Assembly: GCF_949628215.1 (NCBI RefSeq)
Contig: NW_027441201.1
Location: 186,001 to 250,000 of the forward strand
DNA from: Phalacrocorax aristotelis
Taxonomy: Eukaryota > Chordata > Aves > Suliformes > Phalacrocoracidae
Length of the DNA: 64,000 nucleotides
Reading direction: 5' to 3'
How positions within the stretch are numbered: the stretch's first letter is position 1; each line of letters starts with the position of its first letter. The notes below the pieces were generated by a model that saw only the letters and a program-made list of their open reading frames with translations, made no database searches and was not told the origin of the DNA. This document shows positions 29,312 to 40,867 of this stretch, piece after piece. A program made the position numbers and the translations under genes.

Positions 29312-31429
29312 CTGAAAAACAGAAATCCCAAACTATATTTCAGCACGTTAATAAAATAGCACAGAAGAAAATGGAGGAGCTCAGTCAGCATAAGGGGTAG
29401 GAAGGAAATTGAGCCGCAGCAAGATTCCAGGCAAACGGGTCACGTCAAAACACAACACATCCTTTAAAAGCTAGAGTGATTGGAACGCTTGAAAACGGTA
29501 TTAAGACTAACCGATACCATTTTGAACAGATCCTTCGCGTAACACTGAACGCTCTGGCTGGTGCTGGAAAACGTCTCATCCCTTCCTTACGGCACCGCTG
29601 CGGGGAGATAACCCCGTGAGGCTGCGGGGCAAAGTTGTACCGGAACCGGAACCTCCGCTTACAGACCCACCGCAGCAGCTACAGCCCTCGCCCTGCCGCC
29701 GCACGTCTTGCTGCCTGGCTCCACGAAGCCTGAAGTGAAGCGTGTCAAACTTGAAAGAGTAACGTAAAAAATTAAGAATAAATCTCAGTAATTCACTTTG
29801 TGCTGAGAAGGCGGGCGCGTGTTTACGCACATCCAATATGAGCGTCTAGGCTCTAAAAGCTTTCCATTTTCCTTCTGCGTTCATTCAACTCGCACAGCCG
29901 TTCACGCCCGCCATAAGATTATCTATCTCCAAAATACACAGCAGCAACGTGACTGGGGGGTTTTGGCGTGTTACGGAGTCGGGAGGGACGTCCGCCCGGC
30001 TGCCCCGCCCAAGAGATGCTGCTGAACTGCCAGGGAAACGCGCGTCGAAAGCGAGACTGAAATAAAGTACTTAAGAGCGCTCCCTCAAAATACCGGCAGG
30101 AAACACCCCCCCACAACATTCAGTCGCCCCTCATTAAATATTTACAACAAATACCTACCTGCTTAAGTACACCTAACAAATCGTACCCTACATCTGCTTG
30201 GCAGTTACAGCTGAAAGAGCGCAAGTCACGTCGTAAATCAGACGATGTTAGCTTTTTTTTAAACTTTCATTTATGACAGAAGAATCGGTGAGTGAAGAGA
30301 TCCCCGATACAGTTTTACTTTTTGGGGGGGGGGGGGGAAAATAATACCACAACAAAAAACCACACAAATCAAATCCCCAGTGTTGCAATACACGGGGCTA
30401 CCAAGAAGGACCGGCAGACCTGCTAATGCGTTCGGCTGTACCGAAGCATGCAGGCGAACCGCATTTTATGGTATCTCGACTGTTACAACTGAGAACCCAA
30501 GCACTACCAATGCCATCAACCTTTGGAGTATGTGCTGTGCTTGGATCTCCGCAAGGACCATGGATTTTTTTGTCTTTAAAAAAAAGCAATACTTTGCAAG
30601 TCTTGTGCTGATGAGTTCTGCTGACAAAGACACTGTCTCTAAGATGCACTCTGATGGCAAGTTCATAGAATGCAACCTCACTGAATAAGAAATATCTCAA
30701 TTCTTCAAAATCTCTTCCTAACAAAAGTCACACTGTGGGGCTTTCAGATGGGTCAGATTATGCATCCTTTCACAACAAGAAACACACCAGCTAACCAGGA
30801 TATTCTTGCAGTGGCCAGGTGCCTCTTCATCATGTAAAAAAGGAAAAAACCCAGAGCCAGCAATAAGTATCACACAGGTCAACACAGATCTCTTCCAGAG
30901 CACCCCCCTCATCAAAACGAACATGCCCATCGGCTCACCTGCTCTGCACAGATTCCAGCATCACACCCCGCTTCCGTCATCGCTTGTGGCACCAAACGTA
31001 TCAACACACAGTAAACTACCGTTACGCTCGTGAGAAATCACCGCCCCGTGACTTCCTCATTACTACCCAGCTCACTTCTAATGCTCATACGCCGTTCCAA
31101 AGACGGCCCACGTGTTACCTACAAAACTGAAGAGCTCGACGACGGACCACAGCATTCTCTGGTCTTAGATGCTGGCCGCTGCCCCACCTTCTCAGACCTC
31201 TCATAGGCGTGCGGCAGCAGCACTCCGAGCCTGCCAGCGGCACCTGCAAAAAGCCAAGCGAAAAGGCACCTCCTGAGATGCTGCCCGATGCCACAGCCTG
31301 CCCGCACCGATCCCCGTCTCGCACCCCTTTCCCTCGACAGCCTCCCACCCGGCCTACGTCACTTGCAGCTGAACACGGCACCTCGCCCGCCGTCCGTAAC
31401 ACCCAAACGACACGCGTTGCTTATAACTT
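29312..31429. other. Spacer DNA with no certain gene
   Basis: Mixed composition. It contains a G14 run at 30324-30337 and a donor-like AAGCAG|GTAGGT on the minus strand near 30155. A minus-strand frame of about 108 codons (30724-30398) has balanced composition (for example FYELAIRVHLRDSVFVSRTH) but no recognisable domain. From about 31120 the sequence starts to resemble the duplicated modules to the right. Confidence 0.35.
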
Positions 31430-32030
31430 CACCAGCAACACAACACCTCAGAAAAGAGCTGCTACTTCAGCCCACCAATCACCACTCGCCTTGCTCGACT
31501 TGCCTCCTTTGCTCATTGCTACGCTACTTCAAAACCAAAACAAAAGACAAACGCAAGGAGCAATGGAGTCACAGAGGCATCGGTCACATCTTCCCTCTAT
31601 ATACACCACGCACCGACTCACCCGCTTACATCGGTCCCCCCTCAGTTCCCCTCCGTCGCCCTGCACGACTCGTCCCTCGGCATCTCCAAAACCAATACGA
31701 AACAAGTCGCCTGGTTGCACAGCAGTACCTTAACTGTTCCTGAACACCGACTATAACCTGCCATTAAAAACAAACATATGACATCAAACATGAAGCCCTA
31801 CGCACGTACAAGCTTGAACACCCTGCAGAGGTAATCTGCTCAGCTGAACTCTAGCTGCCTCTCCCAGATAGCCACGGTCACGGCCTCCGAGCCCACAAAA
31901 CGTCACGGTGATTACGGTCCTTGCCTGCTGAGGAGGGCCACTCCATCCGAGATGACGGTACCACCTTTCCCCCAACAGCCTTAGCACAGCAAGAGATGAA
32001 CCCTAAGCTCTCATCGCTGTGCCACCTACC
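31430..32030 (-). pseudogene. Exon-like module, copy 2
   Basis: A 62-bp exon-like piece (31683 to 31622) lies between GGTTTTGGAG and CGG|GTGAGT on the minus strand. In the frame it shares with copy 3 it reads DAEGRVVQGDGGELRGDRCK. The rest of the module (31760-31960: ACGCACGTACAAGCTTGAAC, CTCTAGCTGCCTCTCCCAG) matches copy 3 at an offset of roughly 1.1 kb, so copies 2 and 3 arose by a tandem duplication. Confidence 0.45.
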
Positions 32031-32249
32031 CGACTCTACACGGCCAGCAAGGCGGCTCCGAGCCAAACTCACAAAACGCACACACCAACGCTATGAGAAA
32101 CACTACAAACCGCGCGCCTCCAAGACGAGAGAACGCTCTCGGCAAACACAGAGACAACTGGACGGAAGAGCTCGTCCAGCAACAAGACCTGCAGAACCCT
32201 GACAGGGATGCAAGGAGGCCCTAACGAGATCCAAAATGATTAGAAGAGC

Positions 32250-33050
32250 GTCAGGGCCCGTGACAAGAAGTTCCTCTCAAAACTGAGAGGGAGGAGGCAC
32301 AAGAAGCCCAGCTACAAGACCTAAGAACGTAAGGATGCAGGGAAGAAATCACGCTCCCTGAAAACAGACAGCGACAGAGCAGAGCTGTTCACGCATCTGG
32401 GAACGACGCCGCAGACGACAACTGCCCAGAAACTCCTCAAACATCAGAGCGATCCACGCTTTAAACTGTAACGCAAAAAGAAGCACCCGATGGGCGCCGG
32501 CCCCACAATTAGGACCTTGCCAGCCCCTAGGGATAGCGCTGTGCTCCTGAGAGCAAAGAGAACAAAGTCACCAGCCCCATGCGCCCCCTCACTGCGACCC
32601 AGCTCGCCTGAAATGCTCCTCAAATAGCCTTCGGTCGCATCTTCCCTTTAATCCCGCACACGGACCCGCTGCCTTAGTGTGCTCTACTCAGCTCTGCTCC
32701 ATCACCCTGCACAGCTCCATCTTCATCCTCTGCAAGAACAGCATGATAGAACAAGTCACCTGGACGCACAGCAACAGCTTAACCATTCCACAGGTCTTGC
32801 TTCCACGTAGGAATACCATCTAGAGCCCAACTACTGCATGCCATTAAAGGAAATACCTTCAATCAAATGTTAAGCCCCACGCACGTACAAGCTTGAACAG
32901 CTGAGAGGTGCCCTCTGCTCAGCTAGCACTCTAGCTGCCTCTCCCAGGCAGCTACGGTCATCCCCTCGGCACCCACAAAACACCCCGGAAATTACCATCC
33001 TCGCCCGCTGCCAACGGCCACTCGCTCCGACGAGGGTTGTACGGGCGTTG
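32250..33050 (-). pseudogene. Exon-like module, copy 3
   Basis: A 64-bp piece (32729 to 32666) follows a good acceptor, CATGCTGTTCTTGCAG, but the donor has weakened to CGG|GTCCGT. In the frame shared with copy 2 it contains AVQGDGAELSRAH and then a stop. Flanks match copy 1 closely around 32750-32860 (AACAAGTCACCTGGA, CAGCAACAGCTTAACCATTC). The 32300-32345 stretch also has a counterpart near 33385-33430. Confidence 0.42.
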
Positions 33051-33062
33051 CCAAAACAGTCT

Positions 33063-33557
33063 ATGCATATTAACATTAACCATATACTCTTATTGCTATT
33101 CTTTCCTCCGCTCTACCATTGCTACACCCCCAGGCGGAGCAGCTCTGACACAGGCATCGACATGCACGGACCGACACCGCTCACAAATACTACAAGCGAC
33201 GCGATCGAGGCACCTAAGAAAACTCTCACCGAGACGACGGACTTCCGGCCCAGAGATGCCACCGGGCGAGAAGATCTATACGGCAGCGAGGAAGAAGCTA
33301 TAGCATCCGCAGAGAAGTCACCTACCATCATCACCTGCAATAAAACCATATACCCACAACTAGGACGACGTACGAGCGACAAGCCACTCTTAAAGACCTC
33401 AGAACGTTCAGGTGCAGGGAACAGGTCCCAGAAAAGGGCTCTGCGTATTCAGACTGCTCCTCAGCAGCAGTATCGAGGCCGCCTTAATCACCGCTGCAAA
33501 AAGATGACCTTCTATAAAGGTCTAATATTTCAGACACAAGACAAATCTATGCAGTAG
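33063..33557 (+). other. Unrecognised 164-codon open frame
   Basis: An ATG-initiated frame with a hydrophobic start (MHININHILLLLFFPPLY), then a polar, K/R/T-rich body and a TAG at 33555. Composition is more protein-like than the GC-biased frames elsewhere, but there is no recognisable domain or Kozak support, and the counterpart region near 32000-32480 shows no matching frame. A chance frame in A/C-rich DNA is the default explanation. Confidence 0.15.
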
Positions 33558-34209
33558 ACTTAAAATGCGAGAAAGGAAGCTCTCGGTTACCATTATGCCG
33601 ATGAGCCAGGGCTTGCAAAACCCTCAATATTGCTACCTAGGTGCCTGCTCAGCACGGAGAACAACAGACACATCGAGACCCGAGTACAGTAAGGAACAAA
33701 GACAGACTACAAAATCCACACAACAGCACAAGCACAGGCAGGAACTCCCCCTGCCTGGCAGATGCTTCTGTTTTGCAGAAAGGACACCACAACCTCTCTC
33801 GGCCCAAACGTGTCCGGTCTCTGAACGGTACCCTCCGCTGATTTTACAACCCCTGCCTGCCCCACCTGCGCTTCCCCCAACCGACCGGCCACCCGCACAA
33901 AGACCGCATCGGCCCCTCAGCTTCCCTTCCAAATCTGGGGGCTCAAAAGCCATCCTTTAAAAAGGCCACACAGGCTACGTAGGATGGGGCTGCGGTCACA
34001 CGGATACTCTTCATCTCCAAACGTGCGGTGCCATCACTCAGCATCGCACCACTCAACGCCGGCCACTTCCGCAACAACAGCCTCCTCGGAAGCGCCGTGA
34101 ACTTCCGCTCCCCCACGCTCTAATGAGGCTGGATGTCGTGGCCGCCGCCACCTACGGTGCCTAGAGAACCAGAGAGACAAGGCGACCCCTGCGCCTGGAA
34201 GCGGCCGCC

Positions 34210-34500
34210 CGCTCACAAACAATTCCACACCTCAAAAATAACAGCTGCTACGGCTCCCTGTTCATCGCTCACCTTGCCCAACGAGCTCGGGGCAGACATC
34301 CCGCTTTGCATATAGTTTTGTGAGTCCCTTCATTAACTAGTCACATAGGTGCTCACACTGCACGACCCCTCCGTTGTCACGTGCTGACCTACCTTCTCAC
34401 GATGCTCTGTTCGCCCCCTCCCTTCCGTGTCCGGCTCCCTACCGCGCATCTGCACCAACAGCCACATTCCAGACTCATCCTTTCCCCTACCGTGCCAACA
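34210..34500 (-). pseudogene. Exon-like module, copy 4
   Basis: Weakest sequence match, but the same layout. A 57-bp piece (34449 to 34393) lies between CTGTTGGTGCAG and GAGAAG|GTAGGT on the minus strand, open for 19 codons from an ATG (MRGREPDTEGRGRTEHREK). The CACACCTCAAAAATAACAG / GCTGCTACGGC context at 34226 matches 31442 in copy 2. It could be a separate exon of the same ancient gene. Confidence 0.33.
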
Positions 34501-37119
34501 CGGCTCCGCTCACCTCCCAATCCGTGCCTCCCGGGTCAGTGGCCACGTCAGGTGCCTGCTCGCATTCTCGGTCCGTCCCCGATGGCTGGGGAACCGTCAC
34601 CTTCAATGCCGGGCCCACTTCTGGGGAAATACGGAGAGGCACACAGATGTTGGACACTGCTTTCCAAAATCAAGAGCTCACCACGCAAAACAAACTAACA
34701 AATCCTTTTGACCGACTTGTTCGGCAACACAGAGACCCCAAAGGCAGAAATCCCAGACGAGTGACCTCACAGCCCGCCCCGTCACAGCACACGACGCCAT
34801 CTGCTCGCCTTTGCCGTCACGCCTCGCTCGACTGTCCTGCTTAACCCTCGACCTGTTACTTAAACTGCAAGAAAAAGTCAAACCACGCAACACACAAAAA
34901 TCACAGTTCGTGTCAGATGACTCAAGCACAGGCGGACACCGATAGGGCAAATGCCAAAAGCAATACGGGAAGCAAACAGGCGTGGCTGGTGTAGCGACAC
35001 ACTCTCCTTTTGTAGGTAACTCACTCCTGAGCGACTCCATGAACAGCCGCGTGGAGAACCTCTCGGCAGACAGCACGCTCGAGTGGCCGTGCTGACACAT
35101 ACGGGGAAGGAGACTGGGCTACCGGAGGCTGCTTGCACACAGAACACGACCATTAGCTAACACTTAAACACCCCTTTCCCAACCATTCCCCGGTACCAAG
35201 ACTTCAAAAACCCCTCCTCTCCTCCTGAACTGTCAGGGAAGGAACCTCACTCCTTCCCGACAGCTCCTGCCCTGTATTTGCACCCCTAAAGCCCCTCTGT
35301 CAGCCGCTCCTCGGGAGCCGCCCTTCCCACCTCTGCCCCGCGTTCTGCGAGCACCTCCCACCTTCCGGCTTCCCGCAGACTCCGTGCTCTCTACAGGCCC
35401 ACAAAATAACAGAAGCCCTGATGCTTATAATCTACAAGGGACCTGCCGCAAGCTGCAAAGGTTCTCGGGACAACGTGGTACTCTGCGGGCGATCGGGAAA
35501 GGCGACGAGCAGTCCCGTACACCGACACACACTATGCGTTACGTCCCTGCTGCTTTCTGAAGGAAGGCTAGAGCTCCATATACAGATGTGTACAACACAC
35601 TCACCCTAACCCCTACCGCAGCATCTCACCATCAGTCCTATTGAGAGATAACGTCAACAACTTGCACAACACAGGCAAAACTGGTGGAAAAAATATAAGG
35701 TTCTACCTTCAGTCAAGTCAAAATTCCTGGAAAACAAGACAAAACAAACAAAAAACCTACCACACACAAAAAAACCCAACAAACCACAAACAAAAAAACC
35801 CAGACAAAACCATAACACCCCCACAAAACCAAATAATCCAAAACACACTATTAGACCATCTTGCTACCCCTGAACACCCAACAAAAACTTACTGACCCAA
35901 GGGAAAACAAAAGCTCGTACAAGTGTACTTCCTAATATATATCTGCTGCTCAACTTTGACTGCTCCTTAATCTCTTACCTCAACCAGAAACCTCCCCATC
36001 TCTGAATGTCAAAACACACCTACCCAAAGAGCTTAGACAGCTCAAAACCTGCAACCAACTCAAGGAACAGTACCAGAGAAGCCCAGGAGCAGAATGAGCC
36101 TCCTGAAAAAAGGCTGGGGCTCATCTACCCCAGCGGAATGGCAAAGCAGAACGAAATCTTTTAAGAACCCCTTCTCAAAAAATATCTCTGGTTATAAAGT
36201 AAATCATTTATTGTAAAGCCATCAACCATTCGGAGTCACCTCAACGCTCTCTCTCGCTCAGTCCTTTAACAGAACTAGATCAGTCTCAAAGGACAAAAAA
36301 CACGAAAAGAAACGTGGAAATACACAAGCGTATCGGGAACCGTATGAAGCAGCTAAATTAACACCTCAGTAGCTGGGGCAAAACTAAATTGTAAAGGACA
36401 ACAAAAAAACACCCCAGGAGACACATGGATTAAAACAGATGAAGGCTCTCTCTTCTCGCAGAAGCTCAAGAAGAGACCTGAGCCAACGGTACACAGCTCT
36501 GGGGTATCGGATACCGAAAAGAAACATACTCGAGACAGAAAACAGACTGCTGTGGAGCACAAAGGTGGCTTTGGCAAAGGTTCTGCCGGGACAAGAGTCA
36601 CAGTTACAGGGAACGGACAGCGGCCGGCAGGGGAAACGCCGTCGGCGTGGAGGGGCCAGCGGGGGAAATGCCGCCCTCAGCTAACGCTGCGCTATCAAGC
36701 CTTAAGCGAAAACTGCAGAGTAGTTACAGGAGACGGGCATAAGATGGATGCTGAATATCACTTGATGGTCACAAAATCTCATGGGGATGGGCACCACGTA
36801 GCCTCACGGACACCCCTTAGACCCAAACGCTTAACGAAAGACGCTTCTTGCCAAAACACAAGCTCGACGAGGAAAAGCCAAAGCTGATGCGGGGGCAACT
36901 ACTAAAATCTCAGTACGTGAGCAGGCATTACTTAAGATGGTGCGGTGGTTCTGCTGGGTCCGTCCAACCTGAGCAACGGGTTCTAACGCCTGTCCAGCAG
37001 CGTCCATGGTCTCTCTCACGGCCTCCCACATCAGAAACCTCCCCTGCCCAGGACCGCGTTTTGCATGTTCCACCCCTCCCCATCCCCGCAATGAAAATCA
37101 AACACAACAAATAAGCAGT
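34501..37119. other. Spacer DNA without a recognisable gene
   Basis: 2.6 kb of A/C-rich (plus strand) sequence with short overlapping frames. An A/C low-complexity tract lies at 35735-35830 (repeated CAAACAAAAAA and CCCAACAAACC words). Nothing recognisable as transposon, RNA or gene. Confidence 0.4.
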
Positions 37120-37227
37120 CTACTTCATCTTCTTGGCCTCCAAAAGAAGCTTCCTTCCTCTGCTGAGCGTCGACACCAACATCCTCGTGCCGTTCCTCAA
37201 AAGCAAGCTGGTCCTCGGGTGCCCGTA
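37120..37227 (-). other. Candidate terminal exon, minus strand
   Basis: The minus strand has GTTTTGTCTTCTTTTGGCAG, an excellent acceptor, followed by a 35-codon frame (YGHPRTSLLLRNGTRMLVST and onward, ending LLEAKKMK) closed by TAG at 37122-37120. The other two frames are also partly open, so the phase is uncertain. No family recognised. Confidence 0.22.
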
Positions 37228-37397
37228 CTGCCAAAAGAAGACAAAACGATTATGCTCTTATAACGAGCTCCATCATCCTCTCCTCCTTCAGGAAATCGAG
37301 TCCCGATTGCTACATACCAGAAGTTTGTGCAGTAGATGGCCGAGGCCAGCCCCGTAAATGAAGCACTCTGTGACCCTGCTTTCTCTTTTGGCCACAG

Positions 37398-37476
37398 CAC
37401 CCGCCACTGGGGAGCCCCAAACCCCTTCGTGACTCCCTACGAAAACCAGATACAACTAGTTCAAAACATCTGGCAG
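37398..37476 (+). other. Candidate 79-bp exon, plus strand
   Basis: TGCTTTCTCTTTTGGCCACAG precedes and CATCTGGCAG|GTGAGAG follows: both splice signals are near consensus. The segment is open in one frame (HWGAPNPFVTPYENQIQLVQ). It is on the opposite strand to the other exon-like pieces. Product not recognised. Confidence 0.27.
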
Positions 37477-38775
37477 GTGAGAGATGACCGACAAACACGT
37501 ACAGCCCACCTTACCCTCAAACCAGCCAGAGAGCTGACTTCCTCCCCCACTGAACTCTCATCTTCGACAAATTCACCAAACAGAACAATGTTTACACTGA
37601 ACAGAACAAAACCCTTACCCTCTGACACTCTGAAACGGGTTTGTGCACCCACAAAATATATATATTCATGCTACCGACCCACGTACCACACTTCCTCAGG
37701 GTCAGCCCCACAAAGACAGGAGAACGCCCAATGCTCTCTCCATGGATACCCCGATGCTCCGCTCCCTTCTTTGCTGCTCCTGTCACGGGAAAACGCTGGG
37801 AATAAAAAAAGGTTCAGAGAAGCAAAACAATAAACAATAGGGAGAGGGACCAGCGCAAAGGAATAGAGAGAGGAAGAGACGAACAGGAAGGACAGACAAC
37901 CCCATCCTGAGCACAGCCTCTGGGAGAGGGAAAGAGGAAACAGCAACCGTTATTACCGCAGATCAACCCTGACCAAAGCCTCCTTCCACAGGGGCTTCTG
38001 GACACACCGCTCCTTCCCCGCGCTACTGCTACGGGCCCCTGCGCCGAGGGGGAATCCAGTGCAGGCAGAGAGAGGCAGAGAAAAGTAGCCACAGGCTACA
38101 GGACAGAGAGAGGGAGGACTGAAAAGACGGGGAGGCAGGGAGCCACTCAGAGCGAGATGGAGAAAGAAGGTGCGGGGGGGTGCAAAAAAAAAAAAAAAAA
38201 AACAAACAAAAAAAAATTTTGCAGCAGGTAAGGAAAGAGACGGGGCCGGGGGAGAGACAGGGAGGGCCCAGGACGCACAAGAGAGGCAACGGGGCCCCAG
38301 TGGCCCAGGACTCACCGCGACTCTCGCTCTCAGCGCTGCTGGCACAATTTAGCCGTTCAGATGCTTCTTTCCCCTCCTCTCCTCCCTGCCTCTTCTGCAG
38401 CTCCAGACTCTAGGCCGACCTCCACCTAAAGAGGATACGTGGGTGTCTTACCGCTCTTACGAGATGAGGCTTCCTCGGCACGTAGCCTAGCTCGCTCGTG
38501 CACTACACGCCCGTACCCAACTCCGGGTTACGCGTACGGACCCTGCGGTGCACGTTGGTGGCCTGGCCCGCTGCGGACTATGAAGGGGGATCCTTCCTCC
38601 CTCACCTGCAGGGACAGGCTCTCTCTTGCCTGCAGCAGGAAGGCAGCTGGCAGCCAGAGCGCCTTCAGTTTCTTCTGCTTTACCTTTCGTTGGCGTCTCC
38701 AGCTTCAGCCGAGGCAGCTCCTGTCCACAGCCGGGAAGGGCTCTGTGTGTCCCTTTTCGCCCCGGCGCCGCGAGG

Positions 38776-38928
38776 ATGGCAAAGCCGGGCAGAGAGAAGC
38801 CACGCAAGCCTGAGACGGCCGCAGTCGACGGCGTCCCCGGGGGAAGGACAGACAACCACGTCCTCAGCACGGTCTCTGGGAGAGGGAAAGAAGAAACAGC
38901 GACCGTCATTACCGTCGATCGACCCTGA
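38776..38928 (+). CDS. Possible 50-codon small ORF, second copy
   Basis: Same ATG context, same 50-residue product and same stop as 6177-6329. Because the two block-B copies are nearly identical throughout, this identity is not by itself evidence of constraint. Confidence 0.2.
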   Translation: MAKPGREKPRKPETAAVDGVPGGRTDNHVLSTVSGRGKEETATVITVDRP

Positions 38929-39446
38929 CCAAAGCCCCTCCTTGCGCAGGGGCTTCTGGACACAGCGCCCCTTCCCCGCGCTACTGCTACGGGCCCCTGC
39001 GCCGAGGGGGAATCCAGTGCGCTTGAGGGCCGGCTCGCTGCCTTCACGACAGGGCCTGGGGGCGGCCAAGGGCTACGCAGCACGCTTCAGGGGAGGTGCC
39101 GGGGCTGGGGGCAGGCGCACGGGGCAAGGGGGGGGCAAGGGGAGGCTGAGCGGGAGGCTGAGCGGGAGCTCCGGCGAGCCGGGGAGGCGGCCATCATCTG
39201 CGCCCTGGGCAGGGGGAAAAGGTCCTCCTCCTTTCCCTCTTCCCTTCTGTCAGCTCCCGGGGAACTACCGCTTCTCGGGGAGCGGCCGCACCTGCAAGCC
39301 CCCAGAAATCAACATGAATCCAACCCCAAAAATACACCGCGCCTACCGTACGCGGCACGGCCGCCCGGCACCCGAGCGCCGGAAGACCGCGCCTCCTGCC
39401 ACGCCCCGGCGAACCACGTGACAGGGCCGGCAGCCACTGCGCCAGG

Positions 39447-39660
39447 ACTACACCTCCCGGCATGCTCTGCGCCACAACACGGCCGCCCGGCAGCCGCGCG
39501 CCGCAAGGACTACACCTCCCGGCACGCTCTGCGCCACAACACGGCCGCCCGGCAGCCGCGCGCCGCAAGGACTACACCTCCGGGCATGCTCTGCGCCACA
39601 ACACGGCCGCCCGGCAGCCGCGCGCCGCAAGGACTACACCTCCCGGCACGCTCTGCGGCA
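39447..39660 (+). repeat. 62-bp ZNF143/SBS-like minisatellite, four copies
   Basis: Motif starts at 39447, 39509, 39571 and 39633, exactly 62 bp apart; two copies read GGCACGC instead of GGCATGC. The first block B has three, so the array has changed copy number since duplication. Confidence 0.65.
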
Positions 39661-40306
39661 CAACACGGCCGCACGGCCAGCCTCCAGGCACGCCGCCAGC
39701 CCGCCCTCCCCGCTCTCGGACCCTGCGGGCCACCGTCCCGGCCGCCGATGCACCCGGAAGCCCCACCGAGCCCTCAGCACAGCCTCGCTCTCCCCACCGC
39801 CCGCTCCGACCCAGCGCTGCCCCGCCGCAGCCCTCCTCGGGGCTTGACCCGGGACGCAGCGCTCCACCACCCAGCCCCCGCTCACCTCCTCCCTCGCTAC
39901 AGTCGCAGCCCACTGACGCTCGGCCACAGCTCCGCTCCGCCCTCGGCTCACACTGGCCCCCCGGAGCCGGGCACCACCCCTTTTCCAGGGAGGAGCCGGC
40001 ACCATCAGCCCCACCGCCCGCACCTGGGGCTCCTCCATCCAGACCCCGCCATCAGCTGAGGCGCAGCAGCAACGGGGGGCCCCCTCCCCTCACCCCCACA
40101 GTGCACCACCTCCTCCCCTGGGCTCCATCACAGCCCCTTGCCCCACGCAAAGGCAGCGCAAACGCAGCCCTGAGGGCAAAGGAGAGGGCAGGTGTTTGTG
40201 CAGGCGCGCACGTAACAAGTCCCAGGAGCCATTCGTGGGTCAGGGTCCCCAACGCTCCCCCTGCCCCAAGGCCACCTCGGCCGCCGTTGCCGCAGCCGCA
40301 CGGAGC

Positions 40307-40867
40307 TGGTGTTGGCTGCGATAGTGCTCATTTTCTCCACAGTAGCTAGGAAGGGATACATTTTGGATTTATGCTCAAAACACCGTTAATAATGTAGAGA
40401 TGTTTTGGTTCTTGCTGAGCACTGCTTCCACAGTCAGGGCCTCTTCTGGTTCTCTCAGTGCCCCACCAGCAAGTAGGCTGGGAGAGGACACAGCTGGGAA
40501 AGCTTTCCCAGCTAACTGACCAAAGGGATATTCCATACCATTTGACATCACGCTCAGCACACGCAGCTGGGGGAAGAAGGGGGAGTCCTTGGGGGCTACG
40601 GCATTTCTCTTCCTAAGTAACCGTTACACATGACAGAGCCCTGCTTTCCCAGAGGTGGCTCAACACCTGCCCGCCGAAAAGGAGGAGTGAATTAATTCCT
40701 TGCTTTGCTTCCACGCACAGCTTTTGCTTTACCTATTAAACAGCCTTGATCTCAACCCATGATTTTTCTCACTCTTACCCTTCCAGCTCTCTCCCCCAGC
40801 CCACTGAGGGTGGAGCGAGCAAGCAGCTCCCTGGTGCAGAATAGCCAGCTGGGGCTAAGCCACGGCA
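40307..40867 (+). mobile_element. Complete avian ERV LTR, second copy
   Basis: Matches 7657-8245 from TGGTGTTGGCTGCG to the terminal CA, without the G19 expansion (GGGGGCTACGGC instead). The presumed TATA position is again CACACGC. It marks entry into the right-hand array. Confidence 0.76.

Larger units (their letters stand above)
38522..40306 (-). promoter_or_regulatory. Block B, second full copy
   Basis: Nearly identical to 5925-7656. Differences include one extra 62-bp ZNF143-like unit, a duplicated GGCTGAGCGGGA near 39145, loss of the CCAGGCGCACCACCACAGCT stretch near 39685, and a one-base deletion in the donor-like site (GAACTACCGC at 39263 instead of GAACTCACCGC), which would damage that minus-strand donor. 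Confidence 0.6.
37888..40675 (+). repeat. Partial long macrosatellite unit at the right edge of the spacer
   Basis: Starts with a diverged block-B fragment (37888-38060, equivalent to about 6246-6420). At GAATCCAGTGC it jumps into the purine-rich part of the unit (equivalent to about 2487), continues through the CpG-containing end block, then enters a second full block B at 38522 and the LTR at 40307. The fused order B-fragment / unit / B shows that rearrangement inside an older long-unit array produced this edge. Confidence 0.8.

Noticed and set aside
33063..33557. Secreted protein gene suggested by a hydrophobic N-terminus
   Set aside because: No Kozak context, no conserved counterpart in the neighbouring duplicated module, and no domain; kept only as an unrecognised frame.
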